A DNA stretch of 64,000 nt, taken from positions 20,643 through 84,642 of the IMG/VR virus record IMGVR_UViG_3300046009_009315. One strand, given 5' to 3'. Numbering within the stretch: position 1 is the stretch's first letter; the number at the start of each line of letters is the position of its first letter. A program made the position numbers and the translations under genes. The DNA is from a virus. Below are positions 52,273 to 61,049 of the stretch, piece by piece. The notes under the pieces were generated by a model that saw only the letters and a program-made list of their open reading frames with translations, searched no databases and was not told where the DNA came from.

Positions 52273-54537
52273 TTGAGTCTTATGAATATAAAAGTAAAAA
52301 AAAGAAATGGCGTTACAGAAAAATTTGATATAGAAAAAATTCATAAAGTAATAAGTTGGGCTATAAAAGATTTAGCTGGTGTTAGTTTGACTGATGTAGA
52401 GATTAATGCTAAAATAAATATACATGAAGGTATTTCTACAAAAGAAATACATAAACTTTTAATTGAATCTGCGGCAAACATGATTAGTGTTGAGAAACCA
52501 AACTATCAATATGTAGCTGGAAGATTATTAAATTATCAACTAAGAAAAGATGTTTGGAAAGGTAAGCATGCTCCAAGATTATTAGAATTCTTAAATCAAG
52601 GATTAAAAAATAAAATCTATGATCCAATTATATTGCAAAAATATGATGAAGATGAGTTGAATAAAATGGGAGAGTTTATTGATCATGAAAGAGATTATAA
52701 TTTTACTTATGCAGGAGTAAAACAACTGTGCGATAAATACCTAATAAAAGATCGGGTTACAGGAAAAATATATGAAACTCCTCAATTTGCTTATTTATTG
52801 ATATCTGCATATGCTTTTATAAATTACCCTAAAGAAACACGATTAAATTATGTTAGAAAATTTTATGATGCTATAAGTAAACATAAGATTAACTTACCAA
52901 CTCCAGTAATGGCTGGAGTAAGAACTCCAAGTAAAAATTATGCAAGTTGTTGCTTAATTGGTGTTGATGATAGCAAGGATAGTATTACTGCTAGTGCAAC
53001 TGCCGTAAGTATGGCTACAGCTAGTAGATGCGGAATAGGTATAGATGTATCAAAGATAAGAGCTATTGGATCACCTATTAAAAATGGAGAAGTAGTTCAT
53101 ACTGGACTAATTCCATTTCTTAAGATTTACGAAAGTAGTGTTAAGGCATGGCAACAAAATGGTCTTCGTGGTGGAAGCGCTACTTGCAATATTCAATGGT
53201 GGCATTACGAAATCGAAGATATTGTAGTATTAAAAAATAATGCAGGAACAGACGACAATCGTGTTCGTAAATTAGATTATACAGTTGGTATGAGCAAATT
53301 ATTCTACGATAGAGTCTTAAAAGATGAAGAGATTACTTTATTTAACACCGCTGAAGTTCCAGAGTTATATGAAGCTTGGGGAACGAAAGATTTTGATAAG
53401 GTCTATAAAGAATGCGAAGCTAAAAAACTAAAAATAAAAAAGAAAGTATCTGCTCGTAAATTATTCTCTCTAATCATTAAAGAAAGAGTTGAAACTGGTA
53501 GAATCTATATCCTTAATGTAGATCACGCTAATAATCATGGAGCTTGGTTAGATAAAGTTACGATGAGTAATCTTTGTACAGAAGTTATCCACCCTACTAT
53601 CCCATTGAATGATTATCATGATAAAAATGGTGAAATTGGTATGTGTATTCTTTCGGCAGTAAATATGCTAGAAATAAAAAACTGGCAAGATCTTGAAAAG
53701 ACTTGCGATCTTATCGTAAGATTTCTTGATGAAATCATTGAAATTCAAGATTACTTTAATATTGCTGCTGAAAATTTTGCAAAAAAACGCCGTAGTCTTG
53801 GAATAGGAATAACTAATTTAGCAGCATATTTTGCTAAAAATGAATTAAAATATACATCTGATAAAACAATTCCAGTTCTTGATGAATGGATGGAGCATTT
53901 CCAATACTATCTCCTTAAATCAAGTTTAGAACTTGCTAAAGAAAAAGGAAAATGTGAAAAGTTTGATAGAACAAAATACTCTAAAGGAATTCTTCCTATT
54001 GATACTTACAAAGATAAGATCGATGAATTTTGTAAAAGAAAGCTATCTCTTGATTGGGAAAAATTAAGAAAAGAGATTAAAGAATTTGGATTAAGACATT
54101 CTACATTATCATCTTGTATGCCATGTGAAAGTAGTTCTGTAATTCAATCATCAACAAATGGCGTAGAACCTATTCGCAGTTTAATTACTTATAAGATGAG
54201 TAAAATGGGTAAATTACCAGTACTAGTTCCTGGGGTTGGCAAATATGATGATAACTATGAACTAGCATATGACTTCAAGGATAATTCTGGTTTACTAAAA
54301 ATAAATGCCGTTATTCAAAAATACATTGACATGGCAATATCAACTAATGTATACTACAATTATTCTCATTATGAAAATAATGTTCTTCCAGACGCTAAGG
54401 TAATGAAAGAGATCATGCAAGCGTACTCTCTAGGTTTAATTAGTCTTTATTATAATAATACAGACGATGGAGATAAGGAGCAGCTAATGAATCAGAAAGA
54501 AGATCGTGATTGTTCCTCTGGAGCGTGTAAATTATAA
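52273..54537 (+). CDS. nrdA: Ribonucleotide reductase alpha subunit (class I)
   Basis: 754 aa. N-terminal ATP cone (VKKRNGVTEKFDIEKIHKVI), CCLIGVDDSKDS with the redox Cys, NLCTEVIHP, GMCILSAVNML, VYYNYSHY tyrosine pair and the C-terminal CSSGACKL. Start is TTG at 52273 or ATG at 52282; I use TTG because the late box fits it better. Reduces NDPs with NrdB. Confidence 0.95.
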   Translation: MSLMNIKVKKRNGVTEKFDIEKIHKVISWAIKDLAGVSLTDVEINAKINIHEGISTKEIHKLLIESAANMISVEKPNYQYVAGRLLNYQLRKDVWKGKHAPRLLEFLNQGLKNKIYDPIILQKYDEDELNKMGEFIDHERDYNFTYAGVKQLCDKYLIKDRVTGKIYETPQFAYLLISAYAFINYPKETRLNYVRKFYDAISKHKINLPTPVMAGVRTPSKNYASCCLIGVDDSKDSITASATAVSMATASRCGIGIDVSKIRAIGSPIKNGEVVHTGLIPFLKIYESSVKAWQQNGLRGGSATCNIQWWHYEIEDIVVLKNNAGTDDNRVRKLDYTVGMSKLFYDRVLKDEEITLFNTAEVPELYEAWGTKDFDKVYKECEAKKLKIKKKVSARKLFSLIIKERVETGRIYILNVDHANNHGAWLDKVTMSNLCTEVIHPTIPLNDYHDKNGEIGMCILSAVNMLEIKNWQDLEKTCDLIVRFLDEIIEIQDYFNIAAENFAKKRRSLGIGITNLAAYFAKNELKYTSDKTIPVLDEWMEHFQYYLLKSSLELAKEKGKCEKFDRTKYSKGILPIDTYKDKIDEFCKRKLSLDWEKLRKEIKEFGLRHSTLSSCMPCESSSVIQSSTNGVEPIRSLITYKMSKMGKLPVLVPGVGKYDDNYELAYDFKDNSGLLKINAVIQKYIDMAISTNVYYNYSHYENNVLPDAKVMKEIMQAYSLGLISLYYNNTDDGDKEQLMNQKEDRDCSSGACKL

Positions 54538-54540
54538 TCT

Positions 54541-55605
54541 ATGAAAAGTGTTTTAAATTTAAAAAATATAGATCATACAAAACAACCATTGTTTTTTGGA
54601 GAAGATCTTAATCTTCAAAGATATGATCGTTTTAAATATCCTATATTCTTTGAATTATTTAAAAAACAAGAAGAGTTCTTTTGGTGGCCACATGAAATAG
54701 CATTAAATAAAGATCGTAGCGATTATAAAGATCTAGCTGGACAGGAAAGGTTCGTATTTGATACTAACTTAAAATTTCAAACTCTTGGAGACAGTATGCT
54801 TTCAAGAAGTATTCATTCTTTAAAAGATTATGTAAGTAATCCAGAGCTTGAAATATGCATGAATACTTGGCAAAGATTTGAAGGTATTCATAGTTATTCT
54901 TATTCATATCTTCTTAATAATGTTCATCCAGATGCAAGTAAATTTTTTGATAGCATTATGGAAGATAAAGAAATCGTATCTCGCGCAGAGCTTATTAGAA
55001 ATAATTTTGATAAAATCCTTGGTGATGATGATAAGAAAGACTTAAAACAAAAAATATTTGATTGTATCCTTTCTGTTAATGTAATGGAAGGTCTTGTATT
55101 CTATGTTTCGTTTGCTTGTTCTTTTTATTTTGGATATCGTGGTAAAATGGAAGGTAATGCTAAGATTATTAAATTTATTCAAAGAGATGAAGCTTTACAT
55201 TTTGCTACAACTCAAAACTTAATCAAGATTCTTAAAGAAGAAGATAAAGAAGGTTTTACTTCTATTGTAAAGAAGAGTGAAGATAAAGTTTATGCCTTCT
55301 ATGAACAAGCTGCAAAAAATGAAATTGAATGGGCAGAGTACCTTTTTAGTAAAGGTTCTTTATTGGGTTTAAATGCAGAAGTTCTAGCTGGTTATTCTAA
55401 ATGGCTTTGTGATGCTCGTTTACGATCATTAGGATATAAGAAAATTTTTAATCAAAAAGACAATCCTATTGCTGGCTGGTTAGATAGTTATCTTGACAGT
55501 AGTAAGGTGCAAGTAGCTCCACAAGAAACAGAAATATCTACTTATAAGATTGGTGCAAGAAAAACTGATATATCTGATGATGATTTTGGAGATATGAAGC
55601 TATAA
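54541..55605 (+). CDS. nrdB: Ribonucleotide reductase beta subunit (class I)
   Basis: 354 aa. EGIHSYSYSYLL holds the iron ligands and radical tyrosine, FACSFYFGYRGK and FIQRDEALHFATTQ the second metal half-site. Follows nrdA by 3 nt. C-terminal acidic tail DDDFGDMKL binds NrdA. Confidence 0.95.
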   Translation: MKSVLNLKNIDHTKQPLFFGEDLNLQRYDRFKYPIFFELFKKQEEFFWWPHEIALNKDRSDYKDLAGQERFVFDTNLKFQTLGDSMLSRSIHSLKDYVSNPELEICMNTWQRFEGIHSYSYSYLLNNVHPDASKFFDSIMEDKEIVSRAELIRNNFDKILGDDDKKDLKQKIFDCILSVNVMEGLVFYVSFACSFYFGYRGKMEGNAKIIKFIQRDEALHFATTQNLIKILKEEDKEGFTSIVKKSEDKVYAFYEQAAKNEIEWAEYLFSKGSLLGLNAEVLAGYSKWLCDARLRSLGYKKIFNQKDNPIAGWLDSYLDSSKVQVAPQETEISTYKIGARKTDISDDDFGDMKL

Positions 55606-55618
55606 TATAATACAAAAG

Positions 55619-55627
55619 TGTATTATA
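55619..55627 (+). promoter_or_regulatory. Late-type promoter box for 55632
   Basis: TGTATTATA preceded by AG, 4 nt before the GTG. Confidence 0.45.
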
Positions 55628-55631
55628 TAGT

Positions 55632-55832
55632 GTGAGCGAAATTAAAAAGAAAAAGAAAGTAAATCAACTTACAATTAAAGAGTGCGAAGCTATCCTAAAT
55701 AGACTAGCTGGACAAATAGAATGTAAGTATTATCAGCATGTTTTAAATCACTATAGAAAGCTATTACCTTCTCATGGTGCAGCTATTGAACTATCTAATG
55801 TCCCAAGCGATAATAATGCTACTTTGCCTTAA
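55632..55832 (+). CDS. Small basic protein (66 aa)
   Basis: GTG start 4 nt after the box. QLTIKECEAILNRLAGQIEC then KYYQHVLNHYRKLLPSHGAA, a pattern common in phage proteins; function unknown. Confidence 0.8.
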   Translation: MSEIKKKKKVNQLTIKECEAILNRLAGQIECKYYQHVLNHYRKLLPSHGAAIELSNVPSDNNATLP

Positions 55833-55859
55833 TTTTAATTAAAAATAATCATCCTTAAG

Positions 55860-55868
55860 TGTAAATAT
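55860..55868 (+). promoter_or_regulatory. Late-type promoter box for 55873
   Basis: TGTAAATAT preceded by AG, 4 nt before the GTG. Confidence 0.55.
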
Positions 55869-55872
55869 ATGT

Positions 55873-56205
55873 GTGAATTTAGATATCACAACAGTATTTA
55901 ATCTTGTTATAGGAGCCTTATCATTTCTTGGTGGATGGCTATTTACTAGAGTATTTTCTATATCTGATCGTCAAGAGAAATTAATTAAAGATTTAAATGA
56001 CAAAACATTTAGTGACTTCATAGCTTTAAGAAAAGAAGTAGAAATAGAAAGTAGAAAACATCAACAAGAAATAGCAGACTTAGCTTTAAAGGTTAGTACT
56101 ACTTATGTTACGAAAGAATCCTTTGAAGCTTATTTTGATAGAATAGAAGCTAAACTTGATCGTAATTTCGAGACAATTCAACAATATTTGATGAACAAAA
56201 AATAA
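55873..56205 (+). CDS. Single-span membrane protein with coiled coil (110 aa)
   Basis: Transmembrane segment VFNLVIGALSFLGGWLFT near residues 8-25, then about 80 residues of coiled coil (IALRKEVEIESRKHQQEIAD). The layout resembles inner-membrane spanins or holin-associated proteins, and late timing fits lysis, but this is inference. Confidence 0.75.
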   Translation: MNLDITTVFNLVIGALSFLGGWLFTRVFSISDRQEKLIKDLNDKTFSDFIALRKEVEIESRKHQQEIADLALKVSTTYVTKESFEAYFDRIEAKLDRNFETIQQYLMNKK

Positions 56206-56213
56206 AAATTAAC

Positions 56214-56222
56214 TGTAATAGT
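56214..56222 (+). promoter_or_regulatory. Late-type promoter box for 56227
   Basis: TGTAATAGT preceded by AC, 4 nt before the GTG. Confidence 0.45.
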
Positions 56223-56226
56223 TAAT

Positions 56227-56742
56227 GTGACTCTTTCGGAAAGAGATATTGATTTTTTTGCAAAGAAATTAAGTTTATCGCCAGAAAAGACTTTTCTACT
56301 CTTGCAAGATCCAGATTGTTTGCCAGAAATTCTAAATAAAGTAGCAGAAGATAATATAGATGGAATTGTAGATATTAGTTTTCCTGTTTTTGCAGAGCTA
56401 ACGATTATAAAATATAGTAAAGATTTAAACTATTCTTTTGAAGAAAAAGAGTATGTGTCAGAAACAGTTGGAACAAAATTTTATGATCTAATAGAATATC
56501 CGCTACAAAATAAATACTTTTTTACATTAGAGCAAAATGAAGATACTGCTAAATCTGTATTAGTATTTCTAGGATTCTTTTATAAAAGTTTACAGAAAAC
56601 TAGAAGATGTTATCCATCAGAAAATGTTTATTATAATATAGCAAAAAATGGTTTTGAAAATTCAGAAAAACAAGAAATATCTTATCATCTTAAAGATTGG
56701 ATTAAAGTACTAAGAATCATACATAATGAAGTTTGGTATTAA
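56227..56742 (+). CDS. Hypothetical protein (171 aa)
   Basis: GTG start. Helical, charged; ends in YHLKDWIKVLRIIHNEVWY. Not recognised. Late-type box suggests late expression. Confidence 0.75.
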   Translation: MTLSERDIDFFAKKLSLSPEKTFLLLQDPDCLPEILNKVAEDNIDGIVDISFPVFAELTIIKYSKDLNYSFEEKEYVSETVGTKFYDLIEYPLQNKYFFTLEQNEDTAKSVLVFLGFFYKSLQKTRRCYPSENVYYNIAKNGFENSEKQEISYHLKDWIKVLRIIHNEVWY

Positions 56743-56759
56743 TACGATATCCTTAATTA

Positions 56760-57065
56760 TTTAACTTTTCTTTGATATCCAAAAGGGCTTTACCTCCAAA
56801 TTTTATATATCTGAAGTTAAGTATTATCAATCCAACTTTTCTTTTGACTCCAAATTTATCACGATCTCAGCGATAAACGGGCCATCGCACTTATGGGTCA
56901 GAGGTAGCTTCGACCACTACATTCTGCGATGCCTATAGCTACATTCCCTTCAAAAGCCATATTATGTACAAAAGAAGGTTTTAATAGTTGTCAGCCCTTT
57001 AGACATTGCTATCTCAAGGATTGATAGTTGATTTTTTGACATCAACAAACTGCTCTAATTGGAAG
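56760..57065. ncRNA. Structured RNA candidate B (about 300 nt)
   Basis: Gene-free, G+C-richer stretch. AAAGGGCT (56782-56789) and AGCCCTTT (56993-57000) form a perfect long-range 8-bp helix enclosing an H-type pseudoknot: CATCGC/GCGATG (56883-88/56926-31) interleaved with GTAGCT/AGCTAC (56904-09/56937-42). Hairpins CTATC/GATAG and GTTGA/TCAAC follow. Strand not certain. It lies 300 bp before the tmRNA, but I find no tmRNA, RNase P or 6S signature. Confidence 0.62.
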
Positions 57066-57128
57066 CTATGTTAAATTATATTAGAATAGATTTGTCTTTT
57101 TGTCAAAGTTTTTTTATAATATATAAAA

Positions 57129-57338
57129 ATGGAAATAATCAAAAATAAGGCTAAATGGTCAGTTTACTCTCAAAAATGCATTAAGCATTATAATATAGAT
57201 AATGATAATATTTATGATGAACCTAGCGAATATCCTTGTATTGCAATACCACAATTAATTTCGGACATAAATGGCGCAAGAGTTAAATTTAATTTTGTTT
57301 ATAAAAAAGATTGCCAAAAACTTTTAAAAGCTTTATAA
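57129..57338 (+). CDS. Hypothetical protein (69 aa)
   Basis: Lies between structured RNA B and the tmRNA. TATAAT 8 nt before the ATG. FVYKKDCQKLLKAL at the C-terminus. Not recognised. Confidence 0.7.
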   Translation: MEIIKNKAKWSVYSQKCIKHYNIDNDNIYDEPSEYPCIAIPQLISDINGARVKFNFVYKKDCQKLLKAL

Positions 57339-57368
57339 TGTGTAAAATAATATACGTTCTTTCTCATT

Positions 57369-57755
57369 GGGCCAGATTTGGTTTCGATTTTAGGAATCGG
57401 AATTAGAATGCAAGTAGAGGTTTAGGTGGGTCTCTTTAAAAAGCCTTAAAAGTATTAACTGCCAAAACAGCTAAATACAAAGGTCATATCTCTGCTAGAG
57501 TTTCTCTAGTCGAGGAGACCGCTTCTGTAGCTTAAGTTCTACAGCGTGATTACCATGACACATCTAATGGATAATTGCGTATTTAGATGTCTTTATTTAT
57601 AAAGTTTTTTTATTCTTTATAGGTTTAGTATTCAAAATAAAATCGCTGAGTATGTTTGTTTTTTCTCTATACAAAGCTAAAAACAAAAAGAACTAAACTT
57701 GTAGTATTTTAATTTAAATTCACTAAAAGAAGCGGTTCGACTCCGCACTGGTCCA
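57369..57755 (+). ncRNA. ssrA: Transfer-messenger RNA (tmRNA)
   Basis: 5' GGGCCAG pairs with 3' CTGGTCC (7 bp, one G-U); the 3' part has a T arm GCGG/CCGC with TTCGACT and discriminator A. After the AAAAAGCC segment comes the resume context TTAACT-GCC, much like B. subtilis TAACT-GGC. The tag frame runs 57461-57535: 24 codons (starting A-K-T-A-K-Y-K-G-H) to TAA, ending ETASVA. With the tRNA alanine the tag is 25 residues, longer than the usual 8-15. No encoded CCA. Rescues stalled ribosomes. Confidence 0.87.
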
Positions 57756-57801
57756 AGTTTATTATTGAGAATATTTATAATTATATTATACTTAAATATT
57801 A

Positions 57802-58353
57802 ATGATTAAAAAAACAAAGATAATTTGTGCCACTTGCAATAAAGAGCATGAAATAAGACTAAGTGATTATAAGAGAAAAATTAAAAATGGACAGGATAAA
57901 TTTTACTGTAGTTTAAAATGTTCTGGAAAAGCTGATTATAAAAATAATCCTCAAAAACTTGAAAAAAATAAAGGCAACATATCTTTATTAAAAGGATATG
58001 AGGCAAATAGATTAGATGAATATAGTCCATTCAAATATTCATTAAATAAAGCTAAATCCAGAAGTAAAGAAAGAGGAGAGGAGACAGATTTAACTTTAGA
58101 ATATTTAAAAGAAATTTATGATAAACAAAAAGGTTTATGTGCATATACTAATATAAAGATGGAAATTCCTAGATCTTCTCAAGATGAAGATATTAAAAAA
58201 AGCCCAACAAAATTAAGCTTAGATAGAATTCATTCTCATACTGGTTATTTTAAAGGAAATGTAGAATTTGTGTGTTATTGTATTAATGTTATGAAAAATG
58301 ATTTTACAAAAGAAGAGATGATAAAATTTATAAATCAAATAAAGTGTAAATAA
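57802..58353 (+). CDS. HNH-type endonuclease-like protein (183 aa)
   Basis: N-terminal Cys pair site (CATCNKEHE, CSLKCSGKADYK) and a C-terminal HNH-like block CAYTNIKM, SLDRIHSHTGYFKGNVEFVC, IN-VMKNDF. Such free-standing HNH proteins are often homing nucleases. Just downstream of the tmRNA. Confidence 0.75.
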   Translation: MIKKTKIICATCNKEHEIRLSDYKRKIKNGQDKFYCSLKCSGKADYKNNPQKLEKNKGNISLLKGYEANRLDEYSPFKYSLNKAKSRSKERGEETDLTLEYLKEIYDKQKGLCAYTNIKMEIPRSSQDEDIKKSPTKLSLDRIHSHTGYFKGNVEFVCYCINVMKNDFTKEEMIKFINQIKCK

Positions 58354-58358
58354 AATAA

Positions 58359-58442
58359 ATGAAAGATGGCGCAGAATATATTTATACTTTAATTATTGGG
58401 CTTATTATATTTGGTTTAGCCAAATTCTTATTAAGCCTATGA
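58359..58442 (+). CDS. Membrane micropeptide (27 aa)
   Basis: IYTLIIGLIIFGLAKFLLSL: one transmembrane segment; its stop overlaps the next ATG. Confidence 0.5.
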   Translation: MKDGAEYIYTLIIGLIIFGLAKFLLSL

Positions 58443-58636
58443 GCAATCCTAGATACAAGGTTGGCGACAAAGTAAAATATAAATGTGTTTATAACAATGA
58501 AATAGTAGTTGGCGAAATACTTAGCATAAGACAAGCAAATTTAAATTGGGATTATAGTATTAGATATGAAGTATTTGTTAATTTAGTTTATGTTCAATGG
58601 GTCAAAGAACAAGATATACTTGAGAGAGTAAAATAA
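58439..58636 (+). CDS. Hypothetical protein, KOW/SH3-like (65 aa)
   Basis: YKVGDKVKYKCVYNNEIVVG then VNLVYVQWVKEQDIL: beta-barrel pattern with VGD-x-V-x-Y start. Convergent with the HNH gene. Function unknown. Confidence 0.72.
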   Translation: MSNPRYKVGDKVKYKCVYNNEIVVGEILSIRQANLNWDYSIRYEVFVNLVYVQWVKEQDILERVK

Positions 58637-58639
58637 TAA

Positions 58640-59041
58640 TTATCTTACTTCTTTTCTTCCCTTACCTTTATTTAAATTTCTATGAGAATCAGTTAGTGAG
58701 TGGCAATTTGGACATAAAACTTCTAAATTGTTTATATTATTATTTTTAAAATCTCCATCTTTATGATGAATTTCTAATGTGCTTTTGCCTGTTGTTGAAT
58801 TTCTTTTATTCCAACCGCAGATTTCGCATGAGTAGTTCTTTTTGTTTATTAAATAATTTCTAATAAAAGGTCTAATTTGCCCATTTGTTGTATACCCTCT
58901 ATTGTTTCCATTTAACCAGTTTTGTATTTTAACATTGTTTTGATATTTAAACTGGCATGTATTATTACAATAATATTTTATAGGTTTATCACATTCTTTG
59001 TTACAATTTTTGCATTTTCTTCTTGGCTTTCTAATATTCAT
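58640..59041 (-). CDS. HNH endonuclease with N-terminal zinc fingers
   Basis: 133 aa. Start at MNIRKPRRK (59041), 4 nt after a late-type box. N-terminal Cys pairs CKNCNKECD and CNNTC; HNH core CEICGW-x11-LEIHHKDGDFKNNNINNL and VLCPNCHSLTDSH. The His-His and Asn residues form the metal site. Typical phage homing or packaging-type nuclease. Confidence 0.88.
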   Translation of the reverse strand: MNIRKPRRKCKNCNKECDKPIKYYCNNTCQFKYQNNVKIQNWLNGNNRGYTTNGQIRPFIRNYLINKKNYSCEICGWNKRNSTTGKSTLEIHHKDGDFKNNNINNLEVLCPNCHSLTDSHRNLNKGKGRKEVR

Positions 59042-59045
59042 ATAA

Positions 59046-59054
59046 AATATTACA
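59046..59054 (-). promoter_or_regulatory. Late-type promoter box for the HNH gene
   Basis: TGTAATATT preceded by AG, 4 nt before the ATG. Confidence 0.6.
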
Positions 59055-59118
59055 CTCAAAAATAGACCATTTAATAAATAATATTAGGTCTAATATAATA
59101 ATTTTGTATATTATTTAG

Positions 59119-59127
59119 TGTAATTAA
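59119..59127 (+). promoter_or_regulatory. Late-type promoter box for 59134
   Basis: TGTAATTAA preceded by AG, 6 nt before the ATG. Confidence 0.6.
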
Positions 59128-59133
59128 TCCGCA

Positions 59134-60495
59134 ATGGCCGATAATTTTTTTACATCTCCAGATCATTCCGAAAAAAGAATCGGGTTAGTTTACAATAGCG
59201 ATAGTGGTTATTATCAACCAATAGATTTTAGTAAAATAGATGATATTGAATCTCTTTTAAGGAATTCTTCAAGTCCAACTAATATTGATGCATTTGGTCG
59301 CCAAAGAATATCAAATCCATTTACTCTTGCAGATTATTCTCACGTTTACGGAGAAGAAACAGAATTATTAACTAAAACTAGTGGTACAAATTCTAATACA
59401 ACATTTAATATTAATCAAGCAAAAGCAGTGCTCCAAGTTGGAACTGGAGCTAATGATTTTACAATTCACCAAAGCAGAATGTATCATCACTACATGCCAG
59501 GAAAAAGTCAATTGACTTTTCAAAGTTTTAATTTTACAGGATATAGAGCTGGCACAAATAAAAGAATTGGTCTTTTTGATGATTATAATGGTATATTTTT
59601 TGAACAAAGTGGAGATGGAACACTAGCTCTTGTTTTAAGAAACGATGTTTCAGGATTTGTATCAGAAGAAAGAATAACCCAAAACAATTGGAATATAGAT
59701 AAATGTAATGGAAGTGGAATTTCTCAATTTAATATAGATATAACAAAAACACAATTATTCACTGCAGATTTTCAATGGTTAGGAGTAGGAAGACTACGAG
59801 CTGGATTTGTACATGATGGTCAATCAATAATTGCTCATGAATTTTATAATAGCAATAACAAACTAACCGTTTATTGGAGTAACCCAAATCTTCCAGTTAG
59901 ATGTGAAATTAGAAATTACGCTGTAGCAGTTGGAACAGATACTATGGATCAAATTTGCGCTACAGTAATGAGTGAAGGTGGATACAGTGAAGCAGGAGTA
60001 GATTTTGCAGCAAGAAATCTTACAGCAAGATCAGTAGCCACAACTAGCCAACTTCCACTAATCGCAATAGCACTAAAGACTGGATATTATGGTAAACCAA
60101 ACCGAAGCGTTGTTAGACCAAACATGGCTAATATTTATACAGCTGTAGATGCAGTAACTTATGAACTTTGGAGAATTCCAAGTACTGGTCAAATAGTTGG
60201 CGGAACTTGGGTAAGCGTAAACGATGAAAGCGTTGTTCAATATAATACTAGTGCAACAAGTGTTAATTTTGCCAGTGGTATGTTAATAGATGCTGGATAT
60301 TGTATTGCTGGAGGTCAGGGAGCAGGAAAATTTAGTTCTCAATCTCAAATACAAACTTTATCAAGCGCAAAAAGAGGTTATATTAGTCAAAATATTGATA
60401 GCACAAATAGTAATGTTTTTGTTATAGTTGGATCTGGAATTGGCGCTGCATCAAGCAATACTTTTGCAAGCTTACAATGGCGAGAAACTAGATAA
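59134..60495 (+). CDS. Virion structural/fibre protein (453 aa)
   Basis: The N-terminal 42 residues (SEKRIGLVYNSDSGYYQPID, then FSKIDDIESLL) recur in the 60540 protein. The body begins DAFGRQRISNPFTLADYSHV, a pattern of large-phage virion proteins, and is a long beta-rich, Gly/Ser/Asn-rich sequence. Probably a tail or capsid decoration protein. Confidence 0.8.
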   Translation: MADNFFTSPDHSEKRIGLVYNSDSGYYQPIDFSKIDDIESLLRNSSSPTNIDAFGRQRISNPFTLADYSHVYGEETELLTKTSGTNSNTTFNINQAKAVLQVGTGANDFTIHQSRMYHHYMPGKSQLTFQSFNFTGYRAGTNKRIGLFDDYNGIFFEQSGDGTLALVLRNDVSGFVSEERITQNNWNIDKCNGSGISQFNIDITKTQLFTADFQWLGVGRLRAGFVHDGQSIIAHEFYNSNNKLTVYWSNPNLPVRCEIRNYAVAVGTDTMDQICATVMSEGGYSEAGVDFAARNLTARSVATTSQLPLIAIALKTGYYGKPNRSVVRPNMANIYTAVDAVTYELWRIPSTGQIVGGTWVSVNDESVVQYNTSATSVNFASGMLIDAGYCIAGGQGAGKFSSQSQIQTLSSAKRGYISQNIDSTNSNVFVIVGSGIGAASSNTFASLQWRETR

Positions 60496-60523
60496 TTTAT
60501 AATATCAATTTTTATATTTAATG

Positions 60524-60532
60524 TGTAATATA
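60524..60532 (+). promoter_or_regulatory. Late-type promoter box for 60540
   Basis: TGTAATATA preceded by TG, 7 nt before the ATG. Confidence 0.6.
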
Positions 60533-60539
60533 AAATACT

Positions 60540-61037
60540 ATGGCAAATTTTACAACAAAAGATCCATCCGAAAAACGCATTTCTTTAGTATATAATAGTG
60601 ATATCACAGGATACCAACCAATTGATTTCAGTAAAATTGATGGAATCGAAGGTTTACTATCTAATATTTTTGTAACAGGAGCAAATATTCCTTCTGGAAT
60701 AACAGTTTATCAAGCTAATTTAGATAAAAATCTTGATAATGTTTCAACTTCTCCTATTCAAAGTTCTTCAGTATCTAACGCTACCGCAAGTGGATCAAAT
60801 GGTACAATTTTAGCCGCTAATGAAAATCGCTTAGAATTGTTTGTTCAAAATCTTGCAACTGGTCAATTATATGTAAAATACGGAACTTCTGCTGCTTCTA
60901 ATTCATTTAATTTTGTTTTAGCTGGTAATAGTTTTGCTAATGCTGGTGATGGCGGAAGTCTTTCTGACCAAGCTTATACTGGCGTAGTTAGTGTTTCTGG
61001 CGCAACCCCAAACTATATTAGCTGGGAAAGAAGTTAA
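60540..61037 (+). CDS. Virion protein with shared N-terminal module (165 aa)
   Basis: N-terminus SEKRISLVYNSDITGYQPID then FSKIDGIEGLL matches 59134 almost completely. The C-terminal part is beta-rich (LELFVQNLATGQLYVKYGTS). Probably binds the same virion site. Followed by a GGAG site for the long fibre gene. Confidence 0.8.
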   Translation: MANFTTKDPSEKRISLVYNSDITGYQPIDFSKIDGIEGLLSNIFVTGANIPSGITVYQANLDKNLDNVSTSPIQSSSVSNATASGSNGTILAANENRLELFVQNLATGQLYVKYGTSAASNSFNFVLAGNSFANAGDGGSLSDQAYTGVVSVSGATPNYISWERS

Positions 61038-61049
61038 TGGAGCCAGAAC

